Positions 17,523-27,103 of a stretch of 64,000 bases of DNA are shown in pieces (the stretch's first letter is position 1; each line of letters opens with the position of its first letter). The notes under the pieces are model-generated. The model saw only the letters and a program-made list of their open reading frames with translations, did not search any database and had not been told where the DNA came from. The DNA is from an uncultured Bacteroidota bacterium (GTDB lineage: Bacteria; Bacteroidota; Bacteroidia; B-17B0; Aurantibacillaceae), in NCBI GenBank assembly GCA_937873155.1, contig CALMVZ010000012.1, positions 248,001-312,000 of the forward strand, given 5' to 3'. The translations under genes and the position numbers were made by a program.

Positions 17523-18917
17523 TTAAAATATTTGTCCAATGCCAAAGAAGAACAATTTGTCTTCGTTTGAAATACCATAGTCAAAAGATAAAACTGTAGA
17601 CTGATTCCACGCAATTCTAAACGCACCGCCGTATGAAGTCTTAACGTTATTAAAGTTCAGGTCTTGCCACTTGTCGCGAACTGTTCCTGCGTCGAAGAAC
17701 GGCACTAAAGTAAATGAAAAACGTTGCTTACGAATTTTTGTTTCGGCAAGTCTTACACGAAGTTCAAAATTACTGAACCATAGCGACCGAGATAAAAACC
17801 TGTTCGCCCGATAACCCCTTAGCGATTGTCGGCCACCCATAGCGTTAATACTTCCGTCGGGACTCCATTGGTCCTGATACTCAAAGAACGGCGCTTTAGA
17901 ACCAAAGATATTACCTGCTCCAAATCGGGCTGTAAAAACTGTTCGAGGTCCGACAGGTATTTTTTGGTAGTAACGTCCTTGAACAAATATTTTATTGAAG
18001 TCGAACTGCGAGCCGATAATTGGATTTGAGAACTCATTTGCAAGTTCAAAGTAAAGTCCGCGAGATGGATCAGGCTCAAAGTCTCTTGTGTCATAAATTA
18101 AAGCCGTTTGAATTATGGAGATCCAGCCACCATCAAGTCCGTGTATCAGGCCTTGTTCATAATCGCGTCTTAGCAGCGAAGTCCCGTTTGGTGCCGTTGT
18201 TATTTTGCCTGTCGAATCAATGGCTTCGGCGTTGAATCCCTCAAAGGTCTTGTAACTTAAATGTTGTATTTCGTAACCGCACATTATGCGCCACTTTCCT
18301 TTACCAAGAGCATAGTCCGCTTTAAGGTTTAGCATATATTCTGTTTCCCGGAAGCGATTTGAGAGCGCGTCAGTAACGAATGAGTATTCGGTGGAGTCGC
18401 CTGGTCTTAATTTTTTTCTTGCTTTATCATACTCGCTGAAAGTACGGTATGTTTGTCCGCCGGTCGGTGTTGAAGGCAAGCGAAGTTCACCAAGTGTTCG
18501 CTCACTTGAACCGAAATACAAATTAGAAGGATTTTGTTGCGCTTTAAAGTCAACTCTGAAACGCCAGCGAGAACCTTTGTAGTAAGGAACATCAAGCGAT
18601 AAGATGAGTTCGCGCGCATTGGTCGTGTAATATGCGGCGTTTGCTTTTAGCTTAGCGAGATAAGGAGTGTAGGCAAAGAGAGGATTTGTCCGAGTACCAT
18701 TCCAGTAAACATTACTTCGCAAACCAAAGCCAAAGCCTGTCACCGGGTCGGATGAAATGTCTGGAATGCCTGTCCAAAAAGTACCCTCCTTCTTTTTAGC
18801 AAGGTCGGTGTCGGACATTTTTTTTGATTTAATGAATGAAAGAGTGTCTTTGTCTTGTGACTTAAGAAAAAAGGAACTTAAGAGAAGTAAAGTCAGAGTT
18901 AATATGAGTCGGGTCAT
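17523..18917 (-). CDS. Omp85/BamA-like outer-membrane barrel protein without POTRA domains
   Basis: 464 residues with a signal peptide (MTRLILTLTLLLLSSFFLKSQ) and then a beta-barrel of the surface-antigen type. Markers are the strand pair QTALIYDTRDFEPDPSRGLYF, here cut to IYDTRDFEPDPSRGLYF, the lid-loop-like GGRQSLRGYRANRF, and a terminal phenylalanine (FGIGQIF). Normal BamA and TamA carry N-terminal POTRA domains; here only ~40 residues separate the signal from the barrel. It may be a patatin-like-associated or stand-alone Omp85 pore; substrate unknown. Base usage differs from neighbouring genes. Confidence 0.82.
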   Translation of the reverse strand: MTRLILTLTLLLLSSFFLKSQDKDTLSFIKSKKMSDTDLAKKKEGTFWTGIPDISSDPVTGFGFGLRSNVYWNGTRTNPLFAYTPYLAKLKANAAYYTTNARELILSLDVPYYKGSRWRFRVDFKAQQNPSNLYFGSSERTLGELRLPSTPTGGQTYRTFSEYDKARKKLRPGDSTEYSFVTDALSNRFRETEYMLNLKADYALGKGKWRIMCGYEIQHLSYKTFEGFNAEAIDSTGKITTAPNGTSLLRRDYEQGLIHGLDGGWISIIQTALIYDTRDFEPDPSRGLYFELANEFSNPIIGSQFDFNKIFVQGRYYQKIPVGPRTVFTARFGAGNIFGSKAPFFEYQDQWSPDGSINAMGGRQSLRGYRANRFLSRSLWFSNFELRVRLAETKIRKQRFSFTLVPFFDAGTVRDKWQDLNFNNVKTSYGGAFRIAWNQSTVLSFDYGISNEDKLFFFGIGQIF

Positions 18918-19077
18918 AAGTCAAAGATACCTTGAAATTCTATTTTAATTCTGTCGTCAATTTATTGTAATTACGGTTGTCCGCCGCATTAGATATAATT
19001 TGTTTATACCCGCCATAAAGTTCGGGTATACAACACCGCTGGCAGGATTACCGAACCTTACCGTCACTTATTTTTCT

Positions 19078-20265
19078 CTACTCCCACTCCCTATAACTAG
19101 TCGTCTCACGGAAAATAGTTTCTAAGATCTTCTTTTCTTCAGCTTCTAAAACTTTATGGCGGCGTTCGTAAACGCGTTGGGTGGTCTCGTACATTTTTTC
19201 TAAACGGTAAGTGTCAAATCCTTCTGCCCCGCCCCAAACAAAGCTGGGTATATGCGTCGGAGGAAATCCTCCTCCAAAAATGTTTGCACCAACTCCTACA
19301 ACAGTCCCGGTATTGAACATGGTATTTATGCCGCATTTACTGTGATCACCCATTATCAAACCGCAAAATTGTAACCCGGTATTTTTATAACCGTTAGTTT
19401 CGTATGAGAATACTTTTACATCACCGTAATTATTCTTCAAATTACTGTTATTGGTATCCGCGCCTAAATTACACCACTCACCTACTACACTATTCCCTAA
19501 AAACCCGTCATGCGCTTTGTTACTGTAACCAAAGATCACTGAGTTGTTCACCTCGCCGCCCACTTTGCAATGCGGACCAATAGTTGTTGGCCCGTAAATT
19601 TTAGCAGCTAATTTCAAAGTGCTGTCATCGCATAAAGCAAATGGTCCGCGTACTAAACTACCTTCCATCACTTCTGCGTTCTTTCCTATGTAAATAGGGC
19701 CGTTACTTGTATTAAAAGTGGCAGACTCTGCTTTCGCGCCTTTTTCTAAGAAGACTAAATTCTTTTTTCCGACAACGGTATTGTTTTTGCTTAAGGCGGC
19801 ACTTTTTCTTCCTTTCGTTAACAGATCAAAATCTGCTTTCAGCGCATCTCCGTTCTTTGTAAAAATATCCCACACATTCTCAATACTGAGAATATCACCT
19901 GTGTATTCCGTACAAGCATTTAAAAGATCAGCTGTAAAAAAAGTTTGGACTCCATAATAAGCAATAAAAGCACCATTTTTCTTTAAACCATGGCCACTTT
20001 TTAATTTTTTAATGGAGACTACTAATTTCGCGTCCGGCATAACATTGGAGGCAACGAATAGGTTCGCTTTACCGGCCTTGAAAGCCACAGGAAATTTTTC
20101 TCTTAAATGATCTTTACAACTATAACTTGCTTTTGTTTTCAAATGCTTCTCCCATTTTTCTTTAATGGTGAGGATCCCGAGACGTACTTCAGATACAGGC
20201 CTGGTGTACGTTAGCGGCAATAAACATTTCCAGGTTCTTTCGTTGTCAATTAAAATCAGGTTCAT
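19078..20265 (-). CDS. Bacteroidota-type GlmU analogue (GlcNAc-1-P uridylyltransferase / GlcN-1-P acetyltransferase)
   Basis: 395 residues matching the alternative GlmU family of Bacteroidota. The N-terminal nucleotidyltransferase-like half starts MNLILIDNERTWKCLLPLTY and continues with RPVSEVRLGILTIKEKWE. The C-terminal half is a left-handed beta-helix with hexapeptide turns (for example ATIYGPTTIGPHCKVGG-like region at about residues 235-250, VVGEWCNLGADTNNSNL and MGDHSKCGINTMFNTGTVVG). It should make UDP-GlcNAc for peptidoglycan and LPS. It starts three bases after the Cys/His repeat gene, probably as the end of a long transcript. Confidence 0.87.
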   Translation of the reverse strand: MNLILIDNERTWKCLLPLTYTRPVSEVRLGILTIKEKWEKHLKTKASYSCKDHLREKFPVAFKAGKANLFVASNVMPDAKLVVSIKKLKSGHGLKKNGAFIAYYGVQTFFTADLLNACTEYTGDILSIENVWDIFTKNGDALKADFDLLTKGRKSAALSKNNTVVGKKNLVFLEKGAKAESATFNTSNGPIYIGKNAEVMEGSLVRGPFALCDDSTLKLAAKIYGPTTIGPHCKVGGEVNNSVIFGYSNKAHDGFLGNSVVGEWCNLGADTNNSNLKNNYGDVKVFSYETNGYKNTGLQFCGLIMGDHSKCGINTMFNTGTVVGVGANIFGGGFPPTHIPSFVWGGAEGFDTYRLEKMYETTQRVYERRHKVLEAEEKKILETIFRETTSYREWE

Positions 20266-20268
20266 AAA

Positions 20269-23200
20269 TTATCTTGGCTTCAATTTTTTCGGCTCTTCTG
20301 TTGTTTTTGGTTCTTCAGTTGTTTTAGGCTGTTCTGTGGTGTTATTTGTTCTTCCCGGCACTTTGGTTCCGTCATTTTGACTTTCCTTTCCTTTGTCGTT
20401 ACCACCATCTCCACCTTTACCGTTGCCGCCTTTTCCATTTCCTTTTCCGTTACCACCTTCTTCACACGCACCTTTAGTATCACCGTGCGCGGCATGAGCA
20501 GGCCATGCACTCTCAGCGATCTCTATCGTTTGAGGATTGTTTGGATTTCCCGGAGGAATATGACAGATAGTTATTTTTTTCTCCCCCGGCGCACAAGGTT
20601 GTTTAGAATCACCATGTGCTTCGTGAGCAGGCCATGCGCTCTCAGGAATCTCAATGGTTTGAGGATTCTGATTATTTCCCGGAGGAATATGACAGATCTG
20701 GATCTTACCACTACCGCTCGGAGGCGTAACAGTTGGTGTTGTAGCAGGAGGACAAACGCCCTTAGTATCACCATGTGCCTGATGTGCAGGCCATGCACTT
20801 TCATTGATCTCAATAGTTTGAGGATTCTGATTATTTCCCGGAGGAATATGACAGATCGTTATTTTCTTGTCTTCCGGTACAACTGTCGGTGTAGGACATG
20901 CACCTTTAGTATCACCATGTGCCTGATGTGCAGGCCATGCACTTTCATTGATCTCAATAGTTTGAGGATTCTGATTATTTCCCGGAGGAATATGACAGAT
21001 CGTTATTTTCTTGTCTTCCGGTACAACTGTCGGTGTAGGACATGCACCTTTAGTATCACCATGTGCCTGATGTGCAGGCCATGCACTTTCATTGATCTCA
21101 ATAGTTTGCGGATTCTGATTATTTCCCGGAGGAATATGACAGATCGTTATCTTCTTATCTTCAGCCGGACAGGCGCCCATTACATCGCCATGCGCCCTGT
21201 GACTTGCATAAGCTGACGAAAGGATTATCATTGTTGTTTTTGTTCCGTCACCATTATTATGACAGATCTGGATAGTATTAGTTGGTGTTGAAGTGTTAGT
21301 ATTCGCCGCTATGCAATCACCGGCGTAATCACCGTGTGCCTGGTGCGCTGACCATTGCGAAGTTTTTATAGTCATCTTAACTAATGAACCATCATTGTTC
21401 TTGTGACAGATCACCATATCAGGATCTACTAATTCCACATTACTTCCTTTCGGACAAGTTCCTTTCACATCTCCATGTGCCTGATGTTGCGGCCAGGTAC
21501 TTTCTTTAATGGTAATTGTCTGTTTCGATCCATCCGCGTTCATGTGACAAATAGTAATGTCATTATCAAGCGGCGTCACAACATTCGATTTAGGACAAAT
21601 TCCTTTCACGTCACCATGTGCCTGGTGTTGTGGCCATGTACTTTCTTTAATGGTAATAGTTTGTTTTGAACCATCTGCATTCATATGGCAAATAGTAATG
21701 TCATTATCAACCGGTGTTACAATATTTGATTTCGGACAAGTGCCTTTCACGTCACCATGCGCCTGGTGTTGCGGCCATGTGCTTTCTTTAATGGTGATCG
21801 TTTGTTTTGAACCATCTGCATTCATATGGCAAATAGTAATGTCGTTATCCAGAGGAGTTACCACATTTGACTTCGGACAAGAACCCATTACGTCACCATG
21901 AGCCTGGTGTTGCGCCCACTGACTTTGAGGAATTGAAATAGTTTGTTTTGAACCATCCGCATTCGAGTGACAAATTGTAATTACCGGATCCGGTTGCGGC
22001 TCTTCAGCCTTTTGACAAGGCCCTTCGAAATCACCATGCGCCTGGTGTGTTGCCCAGTCAGTTTCAAGGATCGTCATCGTTTGCATAGTAGCGCGATCAA
22101 CTCGGTGACAAATCACTTTTGTTTTGGGTTGTTCCTGTTTTACAATTGCAGAAGCATTTGCAGTTCCATATTGGTTTGTAGCTTTTACTTCAAAGATGTT
22201 ATTTGAATTCAAGATTAAATTAGAATTGTAATCGATAAAGCCCGTTGTCATATCGAAAGAATAATTCGTAACAACAGCGCCATTGAATTTCACTTCTAAC
22301 TGAGTCTTATCTGTAATGAAAGTTGTTTGTGCTTTGAACGGATAAGTGTTTCCTGTTGTTGTATAAGGTGAAGGATTCGGATTGATAATTACAACCGAAG
22401 GAGGGGTTACTTTTTTAGGTGCCTCATAAGTGATAACAGTAGATTTTGAATCACCCTGGCGGCCGTTCTTAGCACTCACCTGGATCAAATTTGTCCCTGC
22501 GCTTAACGACACGTTGAAATCAACATTACCTGCTGCATAAGTGAAAGGCACAACGTTTGAGTTAACAGTAACTGTAACCTGGCTCTGTGAATTAACTCCT
22601 GTTACAACTGATTTCACTTTATAAGTTGTAGTAGTTGATTTATATGGATTAACAGGAGGGTCAGTAATAACAACTGTTACAGGTTTTGCTGCAACAACGG
22701 TCGGGTTAAGAACTGCTGCCGGCTTGTAAATGATCAATTGTGTTTTCAGATCTTGCCCGAAATCATTTGTCGCTTTAATATCAACAGTATTGGTTCCTGT
22801 ATTCAAAGCTGCACTCATACTGAATACTTTTGAATTCGGGTCAAAAGCAAAGTTACTGAATGCTTGTCCGTTATAGGTAACATTAATTTGTCCGGCGTTA
22901 CTTACATTCTGAATGGTAGCATAAACATCCTGGTTACTTGCAGTGCTTGTGTATTTATTTGAACCCGGTGTTGTAATTGTAATCTGAGGCGGGATGCCTG
23001 AATAATTTACAACTGCCGATTTTGAATCACTGCCCGCTGTATTTGTTGCTGTAACTGAAACAACGTTATTTCCTACATTAAGAGGCCCGTTAAATTTAAT
23101 TGTTTTGTTGTTCCATGAATAATTTGTGATCTGCGTCCCGTTTAAAGTAACATAAAGCTGCGTCCGTTGTGTTACATTAAATACATCAGCAGTAAAAGGA

Positions 23201-24282
23201 AAATTCTTATTCACCGTTTCATTATATGGAGAAGTTGGCGGGTTAGTAATGTTTACAATCGGTTTTACAGGAACCTGTGTAACAACCTCAGCAGTTGGAG
23301 TTGTCACAACTGAATTCGTTGTTACAACTGTGTTTGTATTTGCATTGGTATAATTATTTACGTTAGTACTCGATTGTGAGCGCCCGCTTTTCCCTCCTAA
23401 ACGGATCGTCATGATCAATCCTGTATAATGGTAATAATCTTTGTTACACCCGATCCAATCATTATTATGTTTCTCAAAACCGTCGAGATAATCAGAATAG
23501 GTTCCTTGCGGGAAGGTTAATTTATATTCCCAGATCAAAGAGATGTGATCATTAAAACGGTAACCTAATCCTGCTCCACAGGAAGGCGACCATGTTAACA
23601 CATTTCCATTCTGGCTATTATTGGCATTTGATTCGTAACTATCATCTAATAAGAACCTATGCGCGGATAAAACATTGCCGCTACTTCCGGTCCCAGCTGA
23701 GTCAACCTTTAAATAATTGTATTCTTTACCATTCTTGTCCAATAAATTCAATTTTGTACGGTAACTGGTGAAACCAATCCCCCCCCAAAGATTTAATAAT
23801 ATGTTAGTACGTTCACGTAAACTATTGAACTGGATCTGCAATTCAAGAGCTCCTTCCGCGATCTTTGTTTTGTAATTATTATAAATAAAAGAAGCGCCGC
23901 CATTCGCTGCCACCGAATCATAATTCACATTTGTATTATATTTTCCATTAAGCGCCGGGTCGTTCAGGATATTGTAGTTCCTTCCGTAATCTAAACCATA
24001 AGTATTACCCCATAATCCACGGCCTTTAATGGCCAGACTAAAAAAATTGGTTTTATTCTCGAATAATCCTTTTTCTAAAGTAAACCCAACCCCGGCTCCG
24101 GTAGTAGCTCTTCTTACATCAGAAGTTTGCCACATACCGCCTGCATTTAAACCAAGACGCCATGCGTTATAATATCGGTCGGTATGTTTTTGTTTTTTTG
24201 TTGTGCTTTGTGCGTTCGTTCTTATTGAAGAAAACAAACCAACACAAATCAGTAGCAGGATGTAATTGTAATTTTTTTTCAT
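20269..24282 (-). CDS. Large envelope protein: barrel-like N-terminus, four Ig-like repeats, twelve Cys/His repeats
   Basis: From ATG 24282 (an in-frame GTG at 24312 gives a longer, less likely N-terminus) the protein has 1337 residues. Order: signal peptide (1-25); an outer-membrane-protein-like domain (about 35-300, ending LIMTIRLGGKSG); four repeats of ~90 residues with I(T)NPP..NPY starts and N(V)VSVTATN-type ends (about 340-718), probably Ig-like; twelve repeats of 40-54 residues with ICH...TI.I...W..HQAHGD..G.C (about 720-1276); and a Gly/Lys-rich then Pro/Thr/Glu-rich tail. Each Cys/His unit keeps two Cys, three His and one Asp, so metal binding is plausible but untested. Function unknown; the CHIPPGN/AHGD motif recurs in many bacterial surface proteins. 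It follows the OmpA/PorE-like gene by 101 bases. Confidence 0.85.
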   Translation of the reverse strand: MKKNYNYILLLICVGLFSSIRTNAQSTTKKQKHTDRYYNAWRLGLNAGGMWQTSDVRRATTGAGVGFTLEKGLFENKTNFFSLAIKGRGLWGNTYGLDYGRNYNILNDPALNGKYNTNVNYDSVAANGGASFIYNNYKTKIAEGALELQIQFNSLRERTNILLNLWGGIGFTSYRTKLNLLDKNGKEYNYLKVDSAGTGSSGNVLSAHRFLLDDSYESNANNSQNGNVLTWSPSCGAGLGYRFNDHISLIWEYKLTFPQGTYSDYLDGFEKHNNDWIGCNKDYYHYTGLIMTIRLGGKSGRSQSSTNVNNYTNANTNTVVTTNSVVTTPTAEVVTQVPVKPIVNITNPPTSPYNETVNKNFPFTADVFNVTQRTQLYVTLNGTQITNYSWNNKTIKFNGPLNVGNNVVSVTATNTAGSDSKSAVVNYSGIPPQITITTPGSNKYTSTASNQDVYATIQNVSNAGQINVTYNGQAFSNFAFDPNSKVFSMSAALNTGTNTVDIKATNDFGQDLKTQLIIYKPAAVLNPTVVAAKPVTVVITDPPVNPYKSTTTTYKVKSVVTGVNSQSQVTVTVNSNVVPFTYAAGNVDFNVSLSAGTNLIQVSAKNGRQGDSKSTVITYEAPKKVTPPSVVIINPNPSPYTTTGNTYPFKAQTTFITDKTQLEVKFNGAVVTNYSFDMTTGFIDYNSNLILNSNNIFEVKATNQYGTANASAIVKQEQPKTKVICHRVDRATMQTMTILETDWATHQAHGDFEGPCQKAEEPQPDPVITICHSNADGSKQTISIPQSQWAQHQAHGDVMGSCPKSNVVTPLDNDITICHMNADGSKQTITIKESTWPQHQAHGDVKGTCPKSNIVTPVDNDITICHMNADGSKQTITIKESTWPQHQAHGDVKGICPKSNVVTPLDNDITICHMNADGSKQTITIKESTWPQHQAHGDVKGTCPKGSNVELVDPDMVICHKNNDGSLVKMTIKTSQWSAHQAHGDYAGDCIAANTNTSTPTNTIQICHNNGDGTKTTMIILSSAYASHRAHGDVMGACPAEDKKITICHIPPGNNQNPQTIEINESAWPAHQAHGDTKGACPTPTVVPEDKKITICHIPPGNNQNPQTIEINESAWPAHQAHGDTKGACPTPTVVPEDKKITICHIPPGNNQNPQTIEINESAWPAHQAHGDTKGVCPPATTPTVTPPSGSGKIQICHIPPGNNQNPQTIEIPESAWPAHEAHGDSKQPCAPGEKKITICHIPPGNPNNPQTIEIAESAWPAHAAHGDTKGACEEGGNGKGNGKGGNGKGGDGGNDKGKESQNDGTKVPGRTNNTTEQPKTTEEPKTTEEPKKLKPR
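20455..22125 (-). repeat. Coding tandem repeats: twelve Cys/His units in two sequence classes
   Basis: Units 1-7 carry an NADGSKQTI-type middle (47 residues, 141 bp each where most regular), while units 8-12 carry IPPGNNQNPQTIEI (48 residues, 144 bp). Units 3-5 and units 8-10 are nearly identical to one another in DNA as well as protein, a sign of recent local duplication or homogenisation within each class. Confidence 0.85.
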
Positions 24283-24383
24283 AGTACGGTTTTTAAATGA
24301 AACAAAAAACACAGAATTGATCTGTGTCCTTTGTTACTAAAAGCTTGCCACAAACTATGGGGCTTTGTTAAAATTAGTTAAGG

Positions 24384-27062
24384 TTAAACTTTTGGTTTTT
24401 CTACAATTTTAAATTCTGTACGGCGGTTCTTCGCGTGTTCGTCGTCAGTACACTCTACCCCATCCTTACATTTATTCAGTAACCTGGTTTCACCATAACC
24501 AACAGCTTTTAACCTGGTCTTACTAATTCCTTTTGCGATCATGTAATCAACCGCGGTCTTAGCACGTTTCAATGAAAGTGTATTATTGAACTGGTCAGAA
24601 CTTTTAGAATCGGTATGAGAACTTAACTCCACCATTAAATTAGGATTCGAATTCATTACAGCAACTACTTTGTCTAATACGTTCTGTCCGGCTTTATCAA
24701 ATTTATGGTCTCCGAATGCATAATAGATATTTTCCACGATTGTCAAACTATCTTTTTTGGCTTTATCGGCTTTATTCTTTAATTCCAAAACCTGTAACCA
24801 TGGATCGTCTACGGTAAAATCACCCATGGCCACTTTATCCGCAGCTAATACTTTGAACTGGAATTTACCTTTTAAGGTACGGATCAATTCTTTATAGATA
24901 CGGCCTTTGGTATCTGCCACATATAGTTTTTTCAATGCACTGATTCGCGGATCATTCTCATCGATATCAAATAAATAATCCAGGTTCGCTTTTAAGTTCT
25001 TGAAAGCAAAACGTCCCTTTTCGTCAGTAGTAATAGTTTGGTTCAACTGATTATCCTGGGTGAATAAGAACAATTTTGCATTATTGAACGGTTTTTTATC
25101 CTGGTCGTACACGTAACCATATAACTGCATGATAAGGTCATTGTCTTCCACATCAAGGTCTTTCAACATGATCTTATCTGACGAAAGCATATTGAATTTG
25201 AATTTACCTTTCATCTGGGTATAGAAACTCTTGATCTCTTTACCGCTTTTGTTAGTTAAAATGATCTTTGTGTTCTCCGGAATATCCAATTCACTTTCTT
25301 CAATACTAACAATATAGTTTTGATCAGCCGGTAAATTACGGAACGCGAACGCACCGAATTCGTTGGTGGTCGTTGTTTCAACAACATCACCATACTGGTT
25401 AGTGATCTTAATTTTTGTGTTCTTAATTGGTTTACTCGGGTTCTCACCGAACAATAAGTTACCTGCCATCGTCAGATCATCACTCGTATAAAGATCGGGT
25501 AATCCATTCGGATCCATTGGTAAATTACGGAAAGCGAATTTCTTGTTCTCATAATTATTTGTAACACGTGATATAACTCCATTTGAATTTGCTAAATAGT
25601 AACGTGCCTTGCCTGCTAACTGGGGATCGTCAGAATCAACTTCTGCCATATATTTTTTGTCTGCATCCAAGTTCTCGAACTTAAAGAACCCTTTCTTGTC
25701 TGTTTTTGTTGAGTCGATAGCTTTTCCATCTGCACCATATAAACGTACTTTTACATTCATTGCAGGGTCGTTGATATTCTCAGTTAATAACACTGTCCCT
25801 GTAACATTAATATATTTGTTCGTGTATTTGAACCAATAGATATCATCTTTTCCTTTTCCGCCTTCACGGTTAGATGAGAAATAACCTGTCGAATCTGTTA
25901 AGAAACAAATTGAGAAATCATCTGCAGCACTGTTCAAATGCATACTCTCGTTACGGCTTAAGATCCACTTACCTTCTTTTTCCCTTGCCGAGAAAATATC
26001 TAATCCTCCAATTCCTGCTAAACCGTTTGAAGCAAAGAACAGAACGCCATCTTTACGTAAATTCGGGAACATTTCATCACCGCTGGTATTGATATCAACA
26101 CCAAGATTCACAGGTTTCTCCCAACTGTCACCGCTCTTTTTACAAACCCAGATATCTTTTCCGCCTTGTCCGCCCGGCATATCTGATGCAAAGAATAAGA
26201 AATTACCATCCGGACTAATTGAAGGATGCGCAACTGAATAATCGTCGCTGTTATAGGGGAATGGTTTAATATCACTCCATTTTGTATCATGACCACTTGC
26301 GAAATAGATCTTGGCACGGTTCACGAAATTCACATCTTTCTTTGCTTTGTAATCTACACGTGTGAACATTAATGTTTTTCCGTCACTCGTGAAACTAACC
26401 GGGCCATCATGATATTCACCATTGATCTTTCCTGATAAGGATTTAGATCCTGAAGCTTTTTCGATATTGATCTTAGAAACGAATACATTCATATACGGCT
26501 GCCCGTTGGTTTCATCTATTGTATACTCAAAGAAATCACTTTGCTTTTCTGCAACGTAAACTAATTTATTATTTAGGACAGCAGGACAAAATTCGGAACG
26601 TGATGTATTAAGACCTTCCACATTCTTTATCTCATATTCGATGGCTTTGGTTTGCCAGTATTTAATTTGCTGACAAGAACGAATAGCATTCTTCGCTTTA
26701 CTTTCAGAAGGTTTATCAGCCAAGTAAGAATTGAACTGGTTCAATGCTTCTTCATAGTGATTATTAGTTTTCAGAACATAACCGTAATTATATTTTACTT
26801 CAGGGGATACTTTACCATTCATGGCAAGGGCTTTTTTATAGCTGTCCTCTGCCTTCTTATATTCATTTAAAATGCGGTAACAATCTCCTAAGCGGATAAG
26901 GCTTTCCTGCTGGCCATCACCACTCCTTTGTGAAGCTTTCGAATACAAAGGAATTGCTTTGGCGTAATGCCCTTTGGCAAAATGTTTATCGGCCTTTTTC
27001 TTTTGGGAGAAGGCCGGGTTAAAAACTAAGAGTACAGATAAAATAACTAAGAACTTTTTCAT
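24384..27062 (-). CDS. OmpA-family envelope protein with TPR and PD40 repeats (PorE-like)
   Basis: 892 residues. A signal peptide is followed by TPR helices (about 20-130, e.g. GHYAKAIPLYSKASQRSGD), a PD40/TolB-like propeller (about 155-410, with AHPSISPDGNFLFFASDMPG and SSNREGGKGKDDIYW), several carboxypeptidase-regulatory-like beta domains (about 415-720) and a C-terminal OmpA domain (777-892, ENIYYAFGDHKFDKAG, SSHTDS, NTLSLKRAKTAVDYM). The OmpA part should bind peptidoglycan. This order is that of PorE of T9SS and its paralogues, usually encoded beside PorP/SprF, as here (41 bases downstream). It probably links a surface complex to the cell wall. Confidence 0.9.
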   Translation of the reverse strand: MKKFLVILSVLLVFNPAFSQKKKADKHFAKGHYAKAIPLYSKASQRSGDGQQESLIRLGDCYRILNEYKKAEDSYKKALAMNGKVSPEVKYNYGYVLKTNNHYEEALNQFNSYLADKPSESKAKNAIRSCQQIKYWQTKAIEYEIKNVEGLNTSRSEFCPAVLNNKLVYVAEKQSDFFEYTIDETNGQPYMNVFVSKINIEKASGSKSLSGKINGEYHDGPVSFTSDGKTLMFTRVDYKAKKDVNFVNRAKIYFASGHDTKWSDIKPFPYNSDDYSVAHPSISPDGNFLFFASDMPGGQGGKDIWVCKKSGDSWEKPVNLGVDINTSGDEMFPNLRKDGVLFFASNGLAGIGGLDIFSAREKEGKWILSRNESMHLNSAADDFSICFLTDSTGYFSSNREGGKGKDDIYWFKYTNKYINVTGTVLLTENINDPAMNVKVRLYGADGKAIDSTKTDKKGFFKFENLDADKKYMAEVDSDDPQLAGKARYYLANSNGVISRVTNNYENKKFAFRNLPMDPNGLPDLYTSDDLTMAGNLLFGENPSKPIKNTKIKITNQYGDVVETTTTNEFGAFAFRNLPADQNYIVSIEESELDIPENTKIILTNKSGKEIKSFYTQMKGKFKFNMLSSDKIMLKDLDVEDNDLIMQLYGYVYDQDKKPFNNAKLFLFTQDNQLNQTITTDEKGRFAFKNLKANLDYLFDIDENDPRISALKKLYVADTKGRIYKELIRTLKGKFQFKVLAADKVAMGDFTVDDPWLQVLELKNKADKAKKDSLTIVENIYYAFGDHKFDKAGQNVLDKVVAVMNSNPNLMVELSSHTDSKSSDQFNNTLSLKRAKTAVDYMIAKGISKTRLKAVGYGETRLLNKCKDGVECTDDEHAKNRRTEFKIVEKPKV

Positions 27063-27103
27063 TTTAAGTTTGTGATTAATTGGGATGAATCTTTTTCAGT
27101 TTA

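Noticed and set aside
20377-21216. 279-residue open frame on the plus strand inside the Cys/His repeat gene
   Set aside because: It is the antisense shadow of the 141/144-bp repeats; the minus-strand frame has a signal peptide and conserved motifs.
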